From Coffea arabica (Eukaryota; Streptophyta; Magnoliopsida; Gentianales; Rubiaceae): a stretch of DNA of 64,000 nt. Made by a program: the position numbers and the translations under genes. The notes beneath the pieces were generated by a model, which was given only the letters and a program-made list of their open reading frames with translations, made no database searches and was not told where the DNA came from. Location: positions 2,024,501 through 2,088,500 of the forward strand of contig NC_092323.1 of the NCBI RefSeq assembly GCF_036785885.1, written 5' to 3'. Shown one piece after another: positions 35,270 to 47,299 of this stretch. How positions within the stretch are numbered: position 1 is the stretch's first letter; every line of letters starts with the position of its first letter.

Positions 35270-35430
35270 TTTTTGTCAAAAAAATTTCTGATAGAGTATT
35301 ATTTGAAATAATTACTGTAGTACTATTTGTGATATGATATATATGAAATAAAAAAGTGAATTGAAAAATATATTTATGATACAAGCAAAATATTTTTTAA
35401 AAATTTTGAACTAACCAAACACATGCTTTA
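35270..35430 (-). mobile_element. hAT-like MITE, copy B (inverted relative to 7925-8100)
   Basis: On the minus strand it reads tgtgtttggttagttc at the start, tcataaatatatttttcaat in the core and attatttcaaataatact near the end. This matches copy A at 7925-8100 over most of its length. Confidence 0.65.
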
Positions 35431-36386
35431 TGGAACAAGTGTACCCTACGGTTTTTTTCACCCTCTTTAGCAAAGGTAAATGATATTGGCATTCTAAAAA
35501 AAAAAAAAAAAAAAGTTCCAAACGCTCTACCATTCTTTTCTGCTTAAAAAAAAATGACGAAAAACCTACAAAATATTATAGGTTACTAGTGACTTTCTCT
35601 ACTTTACCTCTTGAATTCACTCAGTTTTGCCTACTTTTAAATTAGTTTTAAATTGTTATACAGCTAATGATGCTAAAATTTGCTAATCGCAATGAGCAAT
35701 TATATAGTAGTCCTTGACTAAAAAGCACTAGAATTTTTATCTCCCAGTTGTTTATTACTTTTGGGCTTGCTCATTATCCTTTTAAGTGGATTTTTACAGC
35801 TTAAAACAGTGTTGGTGTTTTTCTTTAAAGAAAAAAAAAGGATTTTGTAGTCAATAGTAGTGTAATGGTCTCCATAAAAGTAATGCAAAATGGTCATTAA
35901 ATCAATGACTTGAGAGTAATTTTGACATTGAAGTTGTCAGAGAGTAAAAGTCATGGGTTTTCATGCCATTTTCAACAATATCAAGAAAAGGGTCGAGTGT
36001 CTGGAGGTTTTTTTTTTTTTTTTTTTTTTTAATGTGAAACGCTAATATCACTTGTCTTAATCAAAAAAGTAATTCTTTTTAAGCTTAAAAATAAAATCGA
36101 CTCGTCTTCTTAGGGTGACGCAAAAGTCGAAACAACCCATTTCCGTTACAGATATCCCCATGCTTTTTTTTTTTTTTTTTTTTAGGGGTTGAAAATATCC
36201 CCATGCTAAGATTCCAAACAGGCCCTATAGTTTAGGATTACGAAAGTACAAGAACAAGTAAACAGTAATTATACATTATCATAAAATCAGATATTCATAA
36301 AAACTAAAAAGCAAAAAAAAAAAAAAAGGAGTAAACAAAGTTACTGATTCTACTAGTACTTTTCGCCGGAGATAACAATTTACAAC

Positions 36387-36598
36387 CAGCAGATCAGCGG
36401 CGGCAGCGATGGTGTAAGTAAATATCACGTCTGATCGGAGCCGCTCGTTATCAAATTTAACGTCCTTGCTTAATTCTCCATAATTACCAATGCAGCAGAT
36501 CAGCGGCGGCAGCGATGATGTAAGTATATATCACGTCTGATCGGAGCCGCTCGTTATCAAATTTAACGTCCTTGCTTAATTCTCCATAATTACCAACG
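36387..36598 (+). repeat. 106-bp tandem duplication upstream of SGF29
   Basis: Two head-to-tail copies (36387-36492 and 36493-36598) start cagcagatcagcggcggcag and differ at only a few positions (gatggtgtaagtaaatat against gatgatgtaagtatatat, and the last bases). Each copy contains a GTAAGT motif, which could be a splice donor if this is 5' UTR. Confidence 0.9.
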
Positions 36599-36974
36599 CA
36601 GATTCCTACATTAATTAATCAGTAGTGATTTTTGGAGACCAGACCAGAATATCTATTTATCTCTTTTCGTCCTTCCCAAACCACCCTTGCCAAATATTTA
36701 CATAACACCACTTGATTACTTACTGCTCCAAAATAGACAATAACAAAGGAAAAGGTCAAAAAAAAAAAAAGGGAGGAAAAAAGGAGCCACGTTACTGGAA
36801 CTTCTCAGGCGAATCCGTCTTCAAAAACCCTTGTCTGATTCTTGATTCAGTTATTCTTCCCAGTAACGTTAAAATTTCCAAAATAATAAATGATATCAAA
36901 ATAATCATCAGTAGTCTGAGATATCGTGCGAAACTTCTGGAAGGGGCAGCTGACACGATCTCCGAGGGAGAGGG

Positions 36975-39900
36975 ATGTCGTCGCCGGACATTGGGAAAAT
37001 ACTGGACAACTCGAAGGAGCTCGATCGGTTGAGGAAGGAGCAAGAGGAAGTCCTTCAAGAGATCAATAAGATGCACAAGAAGCTACAAGCCAGTAAAGTC
37101 TACCTCTACACTGTTATTATGCAACCCCTTTTTCCGGTCATTTGCTATTTATCGCTCCTACCGCTTTTTTGATCGAAATATCCAGAATGTTCTCATTATG
37201 CATCAAACTATCCTTTACTTGGGCTACATTCCTGGAGATCACCTTTATACTACTATTTATCGGGGTTATCTTATCTATTGAAAATAGATTTGAGCTGAAT
37301 AATTTTTAGTTGTTGGTGCTGCAGGTGGGCTTTGGCTAACCTTTTTTAACTCTTGAAGCTGGTTGTAGAAATTATATTTTCAATCATTCCGTTATCTAGA
37401 ATGGTTGTTGTCGTCTTTTTGCAAGTTCGAATAGGTTTGAATCATATTAGGGGATTATAATTAGGACAAAAGTTGCTGATGACCACCGAATAGAACATAT
37501 TTTTTGTCCAATTGAACCATTAATGTTTAATTGAGCAACGACAAAGTTGCTCAAAGCTGCTGTTGAAGTCTACTCTGACGGGCATATCTACGTGCATGCT
37601 TACATCTTTCAAGCCTCTGGGTTTAACATATGTGCATAAAAGCGAGCAAGCATTTTGTGCACTTACCTTGATGATATCATTGCTAGTAGGACTTGCAATT
37701 TTGCTTCTCGAAGCTAATGTATGTTAGGTCCCACTTGCATAGTTTGGGAGAGTTTACACTGGATTTTTGTCTCATGGTTCAGTGAATTCGTCGTGCCATC
37801 AATTCTTGGGACCCTAATATCATCATATTACCAAAGCATTCAATGTCTTGTACCATTTTAGAGAGTCAAACTTCCTAATCAGGTAAGTTACACATGACAA
37901 CCAATGCCAGACGATGTACACTTATTATATCATGATGCTACACTTGGCTTATGACTCAAAAGATTTTGAATGCACTTCAAAGAGCTATTGACAAATTATA
38001 AGCTTTATGTTTTTTGGTCCAGATGAGCTAATTTTGGATAGGAGCCAATTTTTACACATCTCTTCTATTCGATAGGAATTTGTTTCTTTAGGAAGTAATG
38101 TCGTTTTACAAAATGGCTTGGCATACTTCAATGATTGACCTAATTCAAGGTTGGCTTAAAGTATGTAACAGAAGCTGGTTCAATGGCAACTTAGTTACAT
38201 TATCTGAAGAAGTGATCTGAATAAAAAGACGCAATATCTTATCTTTTCCCAATGGCAATGGCTTCTATGCCTTCTTAAAGCTTTTCACAGATTCATTATG
38301 CTGATTCGTGGAAGAAAGAGTCAAAATAAGATTGCTTTCACCACTCTATGATAAGGCATTTTGAGGAAAGGAAATATGATATAATGCAGATATTTGTTGA
38401 ATTGGTGAACTCTAATTTGTTGAAGTTGACAAGCACAACATTAGTTCCTGGTAGTTGAAGGATACATAACTTGCGGCTATTTTCGCTATTATACAGTCCA
38501 TGGGATCAAACTAACAACCTATGTTCTTGCAAAAGGATTATTTGCAAATTCTCCATTCTTTCACCTGTTTTAAAAGATTCTGCACAAGCATATACAGAAA
38601 ATGTTTAACTTTTTTACTTGCCCATGCAGCTCCAGAGGTGGTTGAGAAGCCTGGTGATGATTCACTCTCAAGGCTCAAGATGCTATATACTCGAGCCAAA
38701 GATCTTTCAGAGAGTGAAGTGAAGTATGTCTATCATTTCCGCTTCTTGCTCTTTTTCTTCCTTGTGCACCTGCATGTTACCCCCAACTTAAATCACTGTT
38801 GATAGGCTGATATATCTAAAGGCTTTGGTTCCATTCACATGCTATTGATTTGGTGGTGGAGGATGTAGTATGCCATGGATTATTCTATGTAGATACTTCA
38901 TAGTAACTAATGAATTCTTCTCAAATTGGGTTTTCTATATGTGCAAATATAAGAACCTAGATCATTGTTTGTTTGGTTGCAGTATCTCCAATCAGTTGTT
39001 AGGGCAACTTGATGCTTTAATACTTACTGGACCTCCAGGGCAACAGCGAAGAAGGATAGGTATGTCTACTCTCCCAGAAGTGACAAAGGATATGTATATT
39101 TGTTAATGCTACTGATATATGATTGTAAGTAAATAATCTAAGAACTTGCTCTGGCTTTATGCTGCCTTAAGTTTGCACTGTTGCATTCACCAATAAAAAT
39201 TTCATTTTTGGGTGTTTTGGTAGACAGAGGAGGAAATTAACCTGCTTTGGGGCTTACAAAATGGTGATTGAAATTGAAAAGAAGAATAATAGGAAAAGAG
39301 AGAAAGTTGAAATTAACAGTGTCAATGGAGAAGCCTGCAACTGGGACCCGTGCTGCCTTTTGATTTTTGGTTAAGCTCAAATTTTCCAAAAACGCTAGAT
39401 CAAACATATTTTCAACCCAGGTCAATAACTTTGCAAAGTCATAACTAGGAAATATGAAAGAAAAAATTATCTTCCCCTTGGTAGAAAGCTATTAGTGGGT
39501 ATAATTCTAAGCTAAAATGACTTATGTGAGTATGTCCCCAGTGAGTGAATTATGAGCATTAAAAATCAAGTAATGCTTCTTAGTCAAAGTGGTCATCTTA
39601 TCTTTTGTGGTATTTTGTTTTTGAGATTATGTAGCTTCTCTTAGCTTTGATTTGCATTCAAAGTAACCTTTTTTGATAGCCAATGAGGTTCATTCTTTCT
39701 TGGTAAACTTTTGTTTAATGTTACTTACAGAGGGCAGTGAGCAGAAAAAAAAACGTATGAAGGCTGACTCTGATGTCTCAAGATTGACACCTTCTGTGCG
39801 CAATCACCTTGATGCTCTTGCTAGTTTGAAGGGTGAACAAGTACGAACTGAGTATTATTTTCATTGACATGATAGTCTCTTTTGCATTTGTCCTAGTGTA

Positions 39901-41722
39901 ACTTTGTGCAGCAACCTAACATGTTATTTATTCTTTCTTGTAATAAGTTTTCAATAGTTCTTTGAAACTTGTATGTTTTCCAGGTAGCAGCTAGGGTCAC
40001 CCTAGAGGATGCTGATAAAGATGAGTGGTTTATAGTTAAAGTAACGCATTTCGACCGAGAAACAAGAGAGTAAGTCAATTTCTGAGACTAGCTTGGAAAT
40101 GTCTTAATCTCATCATTACAGAGGTCAACAAAGTACAACAGTAAGGGGAAAGATCATCTATTTAATCCCCATCTTCTCTTGAAGTGTCACAGTTTTCATT
40201 TCTTGAGTAATTCAAAAGTTCAAAACTAAGCGAAAATCTCATCTAATTTACTTCCTCCCTCCATCTCGTATGCATTTTTTCTTACTTCTGATGACTATAT
40301 ATGCAGATTTGAAGTCCTAGATGAAGAACCTGGTGACGATGAGGAGGGTGGCGGGCAGAGGTAGCAAACCTGGTTCCTTTTATTTCCATCTATCTGAGGA
40401 TATCTAATTCAACTTTTCTCTGGTGCCTTTTAATTGGACTAAGTTTTTGCATTCGCTTATTTAATTATGAGTTATTTTGTATCTTTTTCTTCTACAGTCA
40501 AGGACTATCATTTTTCTTTTGCTTTTTATTATCTTATACTAGAGTCTAGTATGATCTCTTTTCATGAGGAATTATGCCTTTTTTTGACTAATGTACCAGC
40601 TGTAGTTGCATGATAGACAAAAGAAAAACAAGAAGATTTTCGCATGTATCTCACATAATTCACTGGATACCACAGTATCTGCACAGGCATGTATCTCAAA
40701 TAATGATTTTTTAAACATTTCTTCTCGATAAAATAACAGTTAGAATCCATTGTATTGTCATTTTGTTGAATTCAATTTGAAACTGAGCATCAAATGACAA
40801 ATGCTACTTCCTTTTTCTTTTTGTCTTTTTGTTTTTAAAGCTATTAAGCCATGATGAAACATTTTCTTATCTGGATTATTCTGGAGCTTCAAAAATGGTT
40901 TATGCAAGTCTCATTGCCTTTCAAAATACTTTTAGTTGGTCATGTATACTTTTGAGTTACTCATCAGTCTCTTTTCTTTAAGTCCTGATTGTGGTTGTTT
41001 GTTCAACTGATTTGGAGCTGGTTCGCTTGATCAGAATGACATATTTCCAATTTTTACTTCTTTCAGGAAGTACAAGCTACCCATGTCACATATTATCCCT
41101 TTCCCCAAGCGGAATGATCCCTCTAGCGCTCAAGAGTTTCCAGCAGGAAAACATGTTCTGGCTGTCTACCCAAGTACCACTGCCCTGTATAAAGCAACTG
41201 TAGTTCAAGCTCGCAAGGTAAATTCTGCCTATGTGGTTTTCATTAGTCCGGTACATTGTGTGCATTTTACAATAGCAGCATGATTGCCCATTAATCTTGT
41301 GTTGACATCTCTTTCTACAACTTGCATGGGATTTGGTGTCTTCTGCTGTTGATTGATTTTCAGAGAAAAACTGACGAGTAAGTAACTATCTCTATCCAAT
41401 TTTGGTAGTCATCTAGTATTTTTTGAAGAATTAAGAGCTCATGGTTGTCTTTTGACTAGCTAGGATGATTCCTTAGTAGTTATTAAGCGTGTTTGTAAAT
41501 TCAGACTGTTTTCCCTTTCCCTGTAGTGCTTGGCACCAATGCTTTATCCATAGGGAGGCCTGATTTGATTTATTCCGAGGAAATGATTATAGTAATATGC
41601 TTCAATGATTGTTTGGCAGCTATATACTTGAATTTGACGATGATGAGGAAGACGGATCTTTACCTCAGCGGTCGGTACCCTTCCATAGGGTGGTCGCTCT
41701 TCCAGACGGACATCGGCAGTGA
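36975..41722 (+). CDS. SGF29: SGF29, tandem Tudor subunit of the SAGA acetyltransferase complex
   Basis: SGF29 reads H3K4me2/3 and helps SAGA acetylate histone H3 in the nucleus. Nine exons (36975-37092, 38630-38723, 38983-39059, 39731-39840, 39984-40069, 40307-40360, 41067-41217, 41364-41377, 41620-41722) give 268 aa. The N-terminal half (MSSPDIGKILDNSKELDRL, EEVLQEINKMHKKLQ) is a predicted coiled coil. The tandem Tudor module begins at about residue 134 (VAARVTLEDADKDEWFIVKV, THFDRETREFEVLDEEPGD). It continues with KYKLPMSHIIPFPKRND, GKHVLAVYPSTTALYKATVV, YILEFDDDEEDG and VPFHRVVALPDGHRQ. Exon 8 is only 14 nt long and must be included to keep the frame. The length fits the family. The first intron is about 1.5 kb and is otherwise empty. 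Confidence 0.93.
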
Positions 41723-42289
41723 ACGTACAACATAGTTCACACTTGTCTATAATTTTCACGCAGTACAGGGAACAAGGGAAATCTGCCTTATGTATTTATT
41801 GGGCATCCTCCTACGGCTATTTAAGTGGACAGGGGAAATCTGCTTTTATTATTTATTGGGCATCCTACGGTTACTCACGCGGAGTTGTTGTTTAAGCTTG
41901 TCAATTGTTGTATATTAGCGTTTCAGCAGTCGTCGTCCTCGTCGGCTACTGGAAGCGATTGGTACTGTGAATCTAACAGTGTATATCTTCGGATGTGAAG
42001 TTGTTCCTGGCATATGGTTCTGCAGGCAATGATGAATTCCTGTTGGCTGCATCCTAGCACCAATCAATTTTTCTTTTTCTTACTAATACTTCCGAGTGTA
42101 TGTCAATTATCAATGAAAAGTACCCCAAATAAAATAAGTGCAAAACAGGGGGAAAAAAATCATCAAATCAAAGACAGGAATTCAAGATTTCTTTTTCATT
42201 GCCTCTAGAAGAAAATTTGTACACGTCTAACAGGTAGAAAAAGTAACTACCGCTATTTAATACTCATATATTTTCCATGGCAGCCCATC
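41723..42289. other. Convergent 3' region with a short direct repeat
   Basis: 3' untranslated regions of SGF29 and of the DUF2828 gene. Near 41775-41816 and 41835-41871 a segment of about 40 bp is repeated (ggaaatctgcc/tttt...ttattgggcatcct...acgg). No gene. Confidence 0.6.
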
Positions 42290-44275
42290 TTAATCCAGCA
42301 CCGCTAGCTTCTTATATTCATCACCAGAAATTGCAGCCTCCATGACGGCTTCTGGGTTCAATCCTCCATTATCCTCCAAAAATAGAGTAACCAGATTCTT
42401 CGAAAATCCGCTGACAAGTGCAACCCCTTTCTGATCTCGGGGGACGGGTGTGGCCCTTGAGTCTCTGAGATTCCAGAAAACTATCTCTGGCACACAATTT
42501 CCATACCCTTTTGCTCCAAACTTCCTAAGTACTGCCTGGTAATCAGTTTCCCAAGGATGGGCGGAAGCCTGGTCAAACTCCATGTCACTGAAAACGAACA
42601 CCCTCTTAATCATCTGATCCTCCTTCAACTTCCCATTCACTGCCACCTTCAGTATCAAATCAAACACCTTTTGAAAATCGGTGTTCATCCCCCACTCCAT
42701 ATGCCTCACGAAATCCGTCTTGGATCTCAAATCCTCCCCTTCAACCTTCTGAAGCTTGGGATTTGCGCTGAACGTTATGAGCTTTCCTTTCCATGGCTCT
42801 TCACTCAGCTCAGAAACCAAAACCCCCAGAGCCACAGACACCTCCATGGGTGCCCCGGACATGCTACCCGAAACGTCGCAGATTGCAAGGCAGTTTTTCA
42901 ATTTTCCCTTGTTGGCCAAATCCTCCACCATTCTCCGCCATTGCAACTCAGCAACTTCGCCACCGTCGCCATCATTTAAAGCCGCAATAACCTCGTGTGG
43001 CAACAATGCACCAGCAGCAATTTTGGCCTTGCCATCCTTCACCTTCGACAGATACTCCTCAAACCTTTCTTTATCGTGTTTCAGAAACTTCTCCTTGTAA
43101 TTCTTCATAGCCACGGATGCAACCCTGTTATAAGGGATGGAGCCCCAGTCGTTAGCGCCAATGTAGACCTCGGGCAATTCCAAAGCCTTGCGCAGGGGAA
43201 CCAGCACCTGCTTCCTCAGTCGGTCTCTCACGCGATAAGCGTAATGTGCATCCTCAATCCCGTCGTATTCGTGATAGGACTCCTTGGGGAACACCTTTCT
43301 CGCGATGCTTTCGCATAAGAGGGTCGATTTGTCAAAGGAAGAATCCAGTGAGGGACACCACTTGGCAGCAAGGCTTATCTTGCTCAATTCCCAAAAATTC
43401 AACGACTCCAAATCTGCTTTCAAGCGTTCTGCAAAAAAATCAGACACGCGTTCGTGCAAGAATCTGTAATCTGGGTCGCGGCGATACCTTTCAACGGCCA
43501 TTTTGGCCTGCTTAATTTTCTTCTCCTCTCTTTGATTCCTGGCCATTTGTTTCTGCATCTCAACTTGCTGCCGATTAGCCAGAATTCTGGCCTCCCTGGG
43601 AGGGGCGCCCTCCTTGTTCCCACTCCTCTTGGGCTTCCTGGAAAAAGGGGCAGCCCTTGCCCTTCCTCCTCCTCCTCTGGTGCCAAAAATTGGATGGCAT
43701 CTTCTTTTCCTCCTGGCGCATGATCCGAATCCCCTCCTCCCTGTTTTACTTCTCCGCTCGTCTTTTGCCCTTTTTCGCACATCGGCTCCTTCGAGAAGCC
43801 TGTAAAGAATCTCGGGCAAATCTTTAAAGTAGCCAAAATCAGCGAGGGCGAGCACGTTGCAGGCTAGGGTTTTAGGGTGGTGAATGTGAAGCCAAAGTGC
43901 GGCCACGTAATAACCCTCCTTGTCAGATTTTCCAGTGCCGCGGACGCCGCGGAGGTTGCAAATCAGTTTAAGGGTCGTCAGGGGATCGAAATCCCAGGCG
44001 AGTTGAAGGCGTTGGGTGAGGGACTCTGGCGGGGTATTGGGAACCACGTGAAAGAAAAAATCCAAACAAGGGTTGCCGCTGGAAAGAAAGGTTGCCGAGT
44101 AGTTTTCGGTGAAGCCCATAGGGGGATTGTCGGCGAGGGTGTTAAAGTTGGCGACCATAAGGTCCATGAAGGGGTCGGATTTGGCGGAGGAGGAGGAAGA
44201 AGGCGGGGGCCTTGTGGTGGGAGGTGGTCGGTAAATCTCAGGTGGGCCGAGGAGAGAACTGGGGTTAGGAGCCAT
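42290..44275 (-). CDS. DUF2828 protein with von Willebrand A-like domain
   Basis: A single-exon gene of 661 aa. I choose the ATG at 44275 (MAPNPSSLLGPPEIYRPPPT) because related plant proteins begin close to the LLGPPE motif; an in-frame ATG-type start 96 bp upstream is less likely. A Pro/Ser-rich N-terminus precedes a helical DUF2828 region (TENYSATFLSSGNPCLDFFF, LTTLKLICNLRGVRGTGKSD, EGYYVAALWLHIHHPKTLA). A very basic Arg/Lys-rich middle (about 200-270) follows, then FRFLHERVSDF-type and LAAKWCPSLDSSFDKSTLL motifs. The C-terminal part has ICDVSGSMSGAPMEVSVALG, a MIDAS-like DxSxS at about 466, and RVFVFSDMEFDQAS. Ion binding is likely; the biological role is not known to me. No intron signals are needed. 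Confidence 0.85.
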   Translation of the reverse strand: MAPNPSSLLGPPEIYRPPPTTRPPPSSSSSAKSDPFMDLMVANFNTLADNPPMGFTENYSATFLSSGNPCLDFFFHVVPNTPPESLTQRLQLAWDFDPLTTLKLICNLRGVRGTGKSDKEGYYVAALWLHIHHPKTLACNVLALADFGYFKDLPEILYRLLEGADVRKRAKDERRSKTGRRGFGSCARRKRRCHPIFGTRGGGGRARAAPFSRKPKRSGNKEGAPPREARILANRQQVEMQKQMARNQREEKKIKQAKMAVERYRRDPDYRFLHERVSDFFAERLKADLESLNFWELSKISLAAKWCPSLDSSFDKSTLLCESIARKVFPKESYHEYDGIEDAHYAYRVRDRLRKQVLVPLRKALELPEVYIGANDWGSIPYNRVASVAMKNYKEKFLKHDKERFEEYLSKVKDGKAKIAAGALLPHEVIAALNDGDGGEVAELQWRRMVEDLANKGKLKNCLAICDVSGSMSGAPMEVSVALGVLVSELSEEPWKGKLITFSANPKLQKVEGEDLRSKTDFVRHMEWGMNTDFQKVFDLILKVAVNGKLKEDQMIKRVFVFSDMEFDQASAHPWETDYQAVLRKFGAKGYGNCVPEIVFWNLRDSRATPVPRDQKGVALVSGFSKNLVTLFLEDNGGLNPEAVMEAAISGDEYKKLAVLD

Positions 44276-45258
44276 ATTGGAAGAAGTTGGTTGGAGAGAT
44301 TGTTGATTATGATGAAGAAGAAGAAGAAGGGGTCTGTGAATATTGGAGAAAGGACGGATGGGGTTTACCACATTTTAGACGAGTATCAGCGCTGGCTGGT
44401 TACTGAGACTGAGACTGAGAGGAGGACGATGGTATATACTACTGTAATAAGTAGTAGCACTACTGTTTCATGGTAAGACGGAGGAACTGATTGGAAATGG
44501 GCAGAGGAATTGATTCGGTTACTGCTAGAGTTGGTTTGCTTGAAGGCCAAGTTTTCTTGGAGGCCACGGTGGTAGGTGGGGTTTATGTAATTTTATAAAG
44601 ATGGTATAATATCAATATGGGTATCAAATCTATGCCGTTGGGATTTGGGATTTGGGATTTGGGATTTGATCGAGCGGTTCCTGGATGTACGGAAGAGGCG
44701 TGGGCCTGGTGTTACTTCTTGCTGGAGTTGAGAGACGACCCAATATCCATAGACCATATACTTCCTTCATTAATTTTTTGAGTAATTAATAAATAGTTAA
44801 ACCACCAAGTTTCGTTCAAAATAATAATCTATAGATAGAAAAAGTCAACCTAAAATGATTTTAAGTCTACTGCAGTCGTTTTATAAATAGAATTTCAAAA
44901 AAAAAAAAAACAAAGAAAGAAAGGAATAACGTGCGATGTGCTTGACCGGCTCTTGGTCTTTTTGGCTATTAATCGAGGAAGAAAAGAGGGGATACCATCT
45001 GCTTCTCCCAACTCTTATCTCTTTTAAGACTTCTTCGTTTTATTTTTCAAACGTAATAGTACATCCTGAGAACAACAACGTAGTGGTTATATAAGAGTGT
45101 TTGGTTTGGCCGGATGATCGAAGACAGCAACGTAGTAGTGGTATCATCAATCATGTCTGTGCTAACTAAAGATTTACTTACAACTACCTCTTATATCACA
45201 TTACGTGTTAGTTTTAAGGGTGCAGAAGAAGATGGTAAGGAGGAGGAGCAGCAGCAGC
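44276..45258. other. Region between DUF2828 (5' side) and GDSL esterase (3' side)
   Basis: 5' UTR and promoter of the DUF2828 gene, then the 3' UTR of the GDSL gene. A GGGATTT heptamer is repeated four times at 44640-44668. CT/GA-rich stretches lie near 44310-44420. No ORF of note. Confidence 0.6.
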
Positions 45259-47299
45259 TCAGATTTGGGGATGACAGGCTCTTGCGATTGGGAGTGGCGG
45301 GTCAGAGAGCGAACCATTGAGTACGAGGTTGGCAATCCATTTGTTTGCAGCCTCAGTATAGTGCACTCCGTCCCAGCTGATGATTCCCCCGGGCTCTGCA
45401 CAGGAACCTCCGTACACTTCGCTGCCGTTCACAATCCCTTTGTTCCCGCACCACACATCATTCTCCAATCCATGAATGCCGCAGCAGACCTTGGAAGCCT
45501 CCTCAAATCCTGTCTTGTCTTTTCCAATTTCAGTTTACTCTTCTTCTTTAGTACTCCCTCCTAATTCAATTGGTCCTAGCTACTATCCCCCCCATACGTA
45601 TATATATATATATATGCATCATCTGATATGGGCTTGGGTTTTTCACTATTTAGTGCAGTACTAGTATTGTAAAAGTATAAAGAAAGAATTCATCATCATG
45701 TCTTCCAACAGAGATGGATTCACGGGGTATATATATCTATTTAGCACAAAACATGATGCATCATTGACAATTACTGCTACTAATTGAATTTTGTGTTTAC
45801 TTTACTTGTGGTCACCATCTTCTTTAATCAACGCAAGTAGTATTATTATAAAAAACAAAAAAAAAATGTTTCAGTTGCAGTGAGTTGAGCTGATTTATTC
45901 AAATTGCAGACAAAGACGAGTACCATCATGGCGGCCAGAGCACGCACACATCTTGAGTGAATTTTTCTTAGTGATCGTGATAGCTTATGAAAGAGATATA
46001 ATTATTATTATGTTTGCAGCCTTTTTTTTTTTTTTATGACTTTTGATGCTCGTTCCATGCGTACATACCATGTTTCTTTGCGTTGCTGATTAATCCGTAC
46101 TTTGCACTGTACACATCTACGTAGGTTATTGCCGCTCCTGACAGCTCTGCCCTCAGTTGCACCACCGTTTCCTTGAGCTGTGTGTTGAACTCCATGGCTG
46201 CATCATTCTGGCTCTTGATACACCCATGTTCATCCAGATACCCCGGCGGTGGATTTTTCACTTTGACCGTGGACGCCGGCAAGCAACCGATGGGACCCGT
46301 GTTGTGTATCCAAACTGCTCTTGCTCCTCTCTCGTACATACCCTGTCAAAAACAAACTACCGCTGTCACAATTTGCAAGTCTTGGCAGATATGGATCATT
46401 TCTCGAATGGTCTGGCTGTGGAATTTAATTTACTCGGATTTGTTTAGCAAATTGGTTGACTATGTCCGGTAACGCAGCTCTGAGCTCTTCCCAGCTCATC
46501 TTTCTGAAAGCAGCGGCGAGATCATTTTGGCCTACGTCAAACGTGTATAGAGCCTTGGAGAAGTCCTCCGGTTTTGGGAGCCTGCTTTTATCGGATGCTA
46601 CCTTGTCTGCTTTTATCCATCAGAGAATGAATCATGTAGCGTGCAATTTGTCTTGATCATCATTATCCAAGATAGATAACATAGTTGGGTTTAATTAATT
46701 TTGGAGTGTCCCGGGCTACGTACCTTGACTGTAAAAATAGGCTGATCGTTCTTTAAACTGAGTATAGTGTTCAACCTGAATGTCCAGAGGGAACGGGCTT
46801 ACGCCGGTCTCAAACCATGATTCGTTCTGCCGCCGAATTGTTGCCCCTCCCGTTGCAAAGTTTGCGCCGTGCTGGAAATTGGACCCGACTGAATCCAGGT
46901 ATGGACTGAGAAACGGTAGCCCCAGGTGGTCAGCTTCGTTCAAACAACCATTTTAGGCACACAGTTGATTAGATTAAATGCGGAAAGCTCATAACTCAAT
47001 CCTAGTTTATTCTTGTCAAGATTATTCTACGAATTATTACCGATGAAGTCTATAATAAGGCGGCCATCAGAGGCCCTTCCGGCAGGCCTGTGGAAGTACG
47101 TCTCACCGCAGGGTGCTGCCATTGGGAAAAATGCTGCTGCGATCCCTCCTGTATCCGAATTCGAATCGCCAAAGTTGTATATTGCAGGGTAATCACACGA
47201 TGATGATGTTGAATCCGCCATATTCTGGCCTTCGGATATCAATAATGCACATAACAGAAGTAACATCACAGGGAATACTGTGCCTCCTGAAAACTCCAT
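45259..47299 (-). CDS. GDSL esterase/lipase, ENOD8/FXG-like
   Basis: A secreted SGNH hydrolase of 388 aa from five exons (47299-47041, 46933-46724, 46606-46434, 46342-46069, 45509-45259). Residues 1-24 ([17 protein letters not shown]) form a signal peptide. Block I is [13 protein letters not shown] with the nucleophile Ser46; block II is [12 protein letters not shown]; block III is [14 protein letters not shown]; block V is [12 protein letters not shown] with Asp352 and His355. Other family motifs are [12 protein letters not shown] and VCCG. The likely substrates are cell-wall or cuticle esters; the true substrate is unknown. The acceptor of exon 2 (aacgaag, 46934) has a weak pyrimidine tract, but any other choice breaks the conserved [13 protein letters not shown] region. 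It corresponds in position to Arabidopsis At5g14450. Confidence 0.9.

Larger units (their letters stand above)
32021..36974. other. Divergent intergenic region between DUF707 and SGF29 genes
   Basis: No coding gene. Near 32610-32900 is the likely 5' UTR exon and promoter of the DUF707 gene (GC-richer, with a gtaagc donor on the minus strand near 32608). From 33500 to 36200 it is AT-rich with poly-T/A tracts and at least three MITE-like foldbacks, listed separately. A 106-bp tandem duplication lies 380-590 bp upstream of the SGF29 start. Confidence 0.6.

Noticed and set aside
43877-44476. 199-codon ORF on the plus strand opposite the DUF2828 gene
   Set aside because: It mirrors the well-supported minus-strand coding region and shows no family motif or start context; it is a shadow of codon bias.
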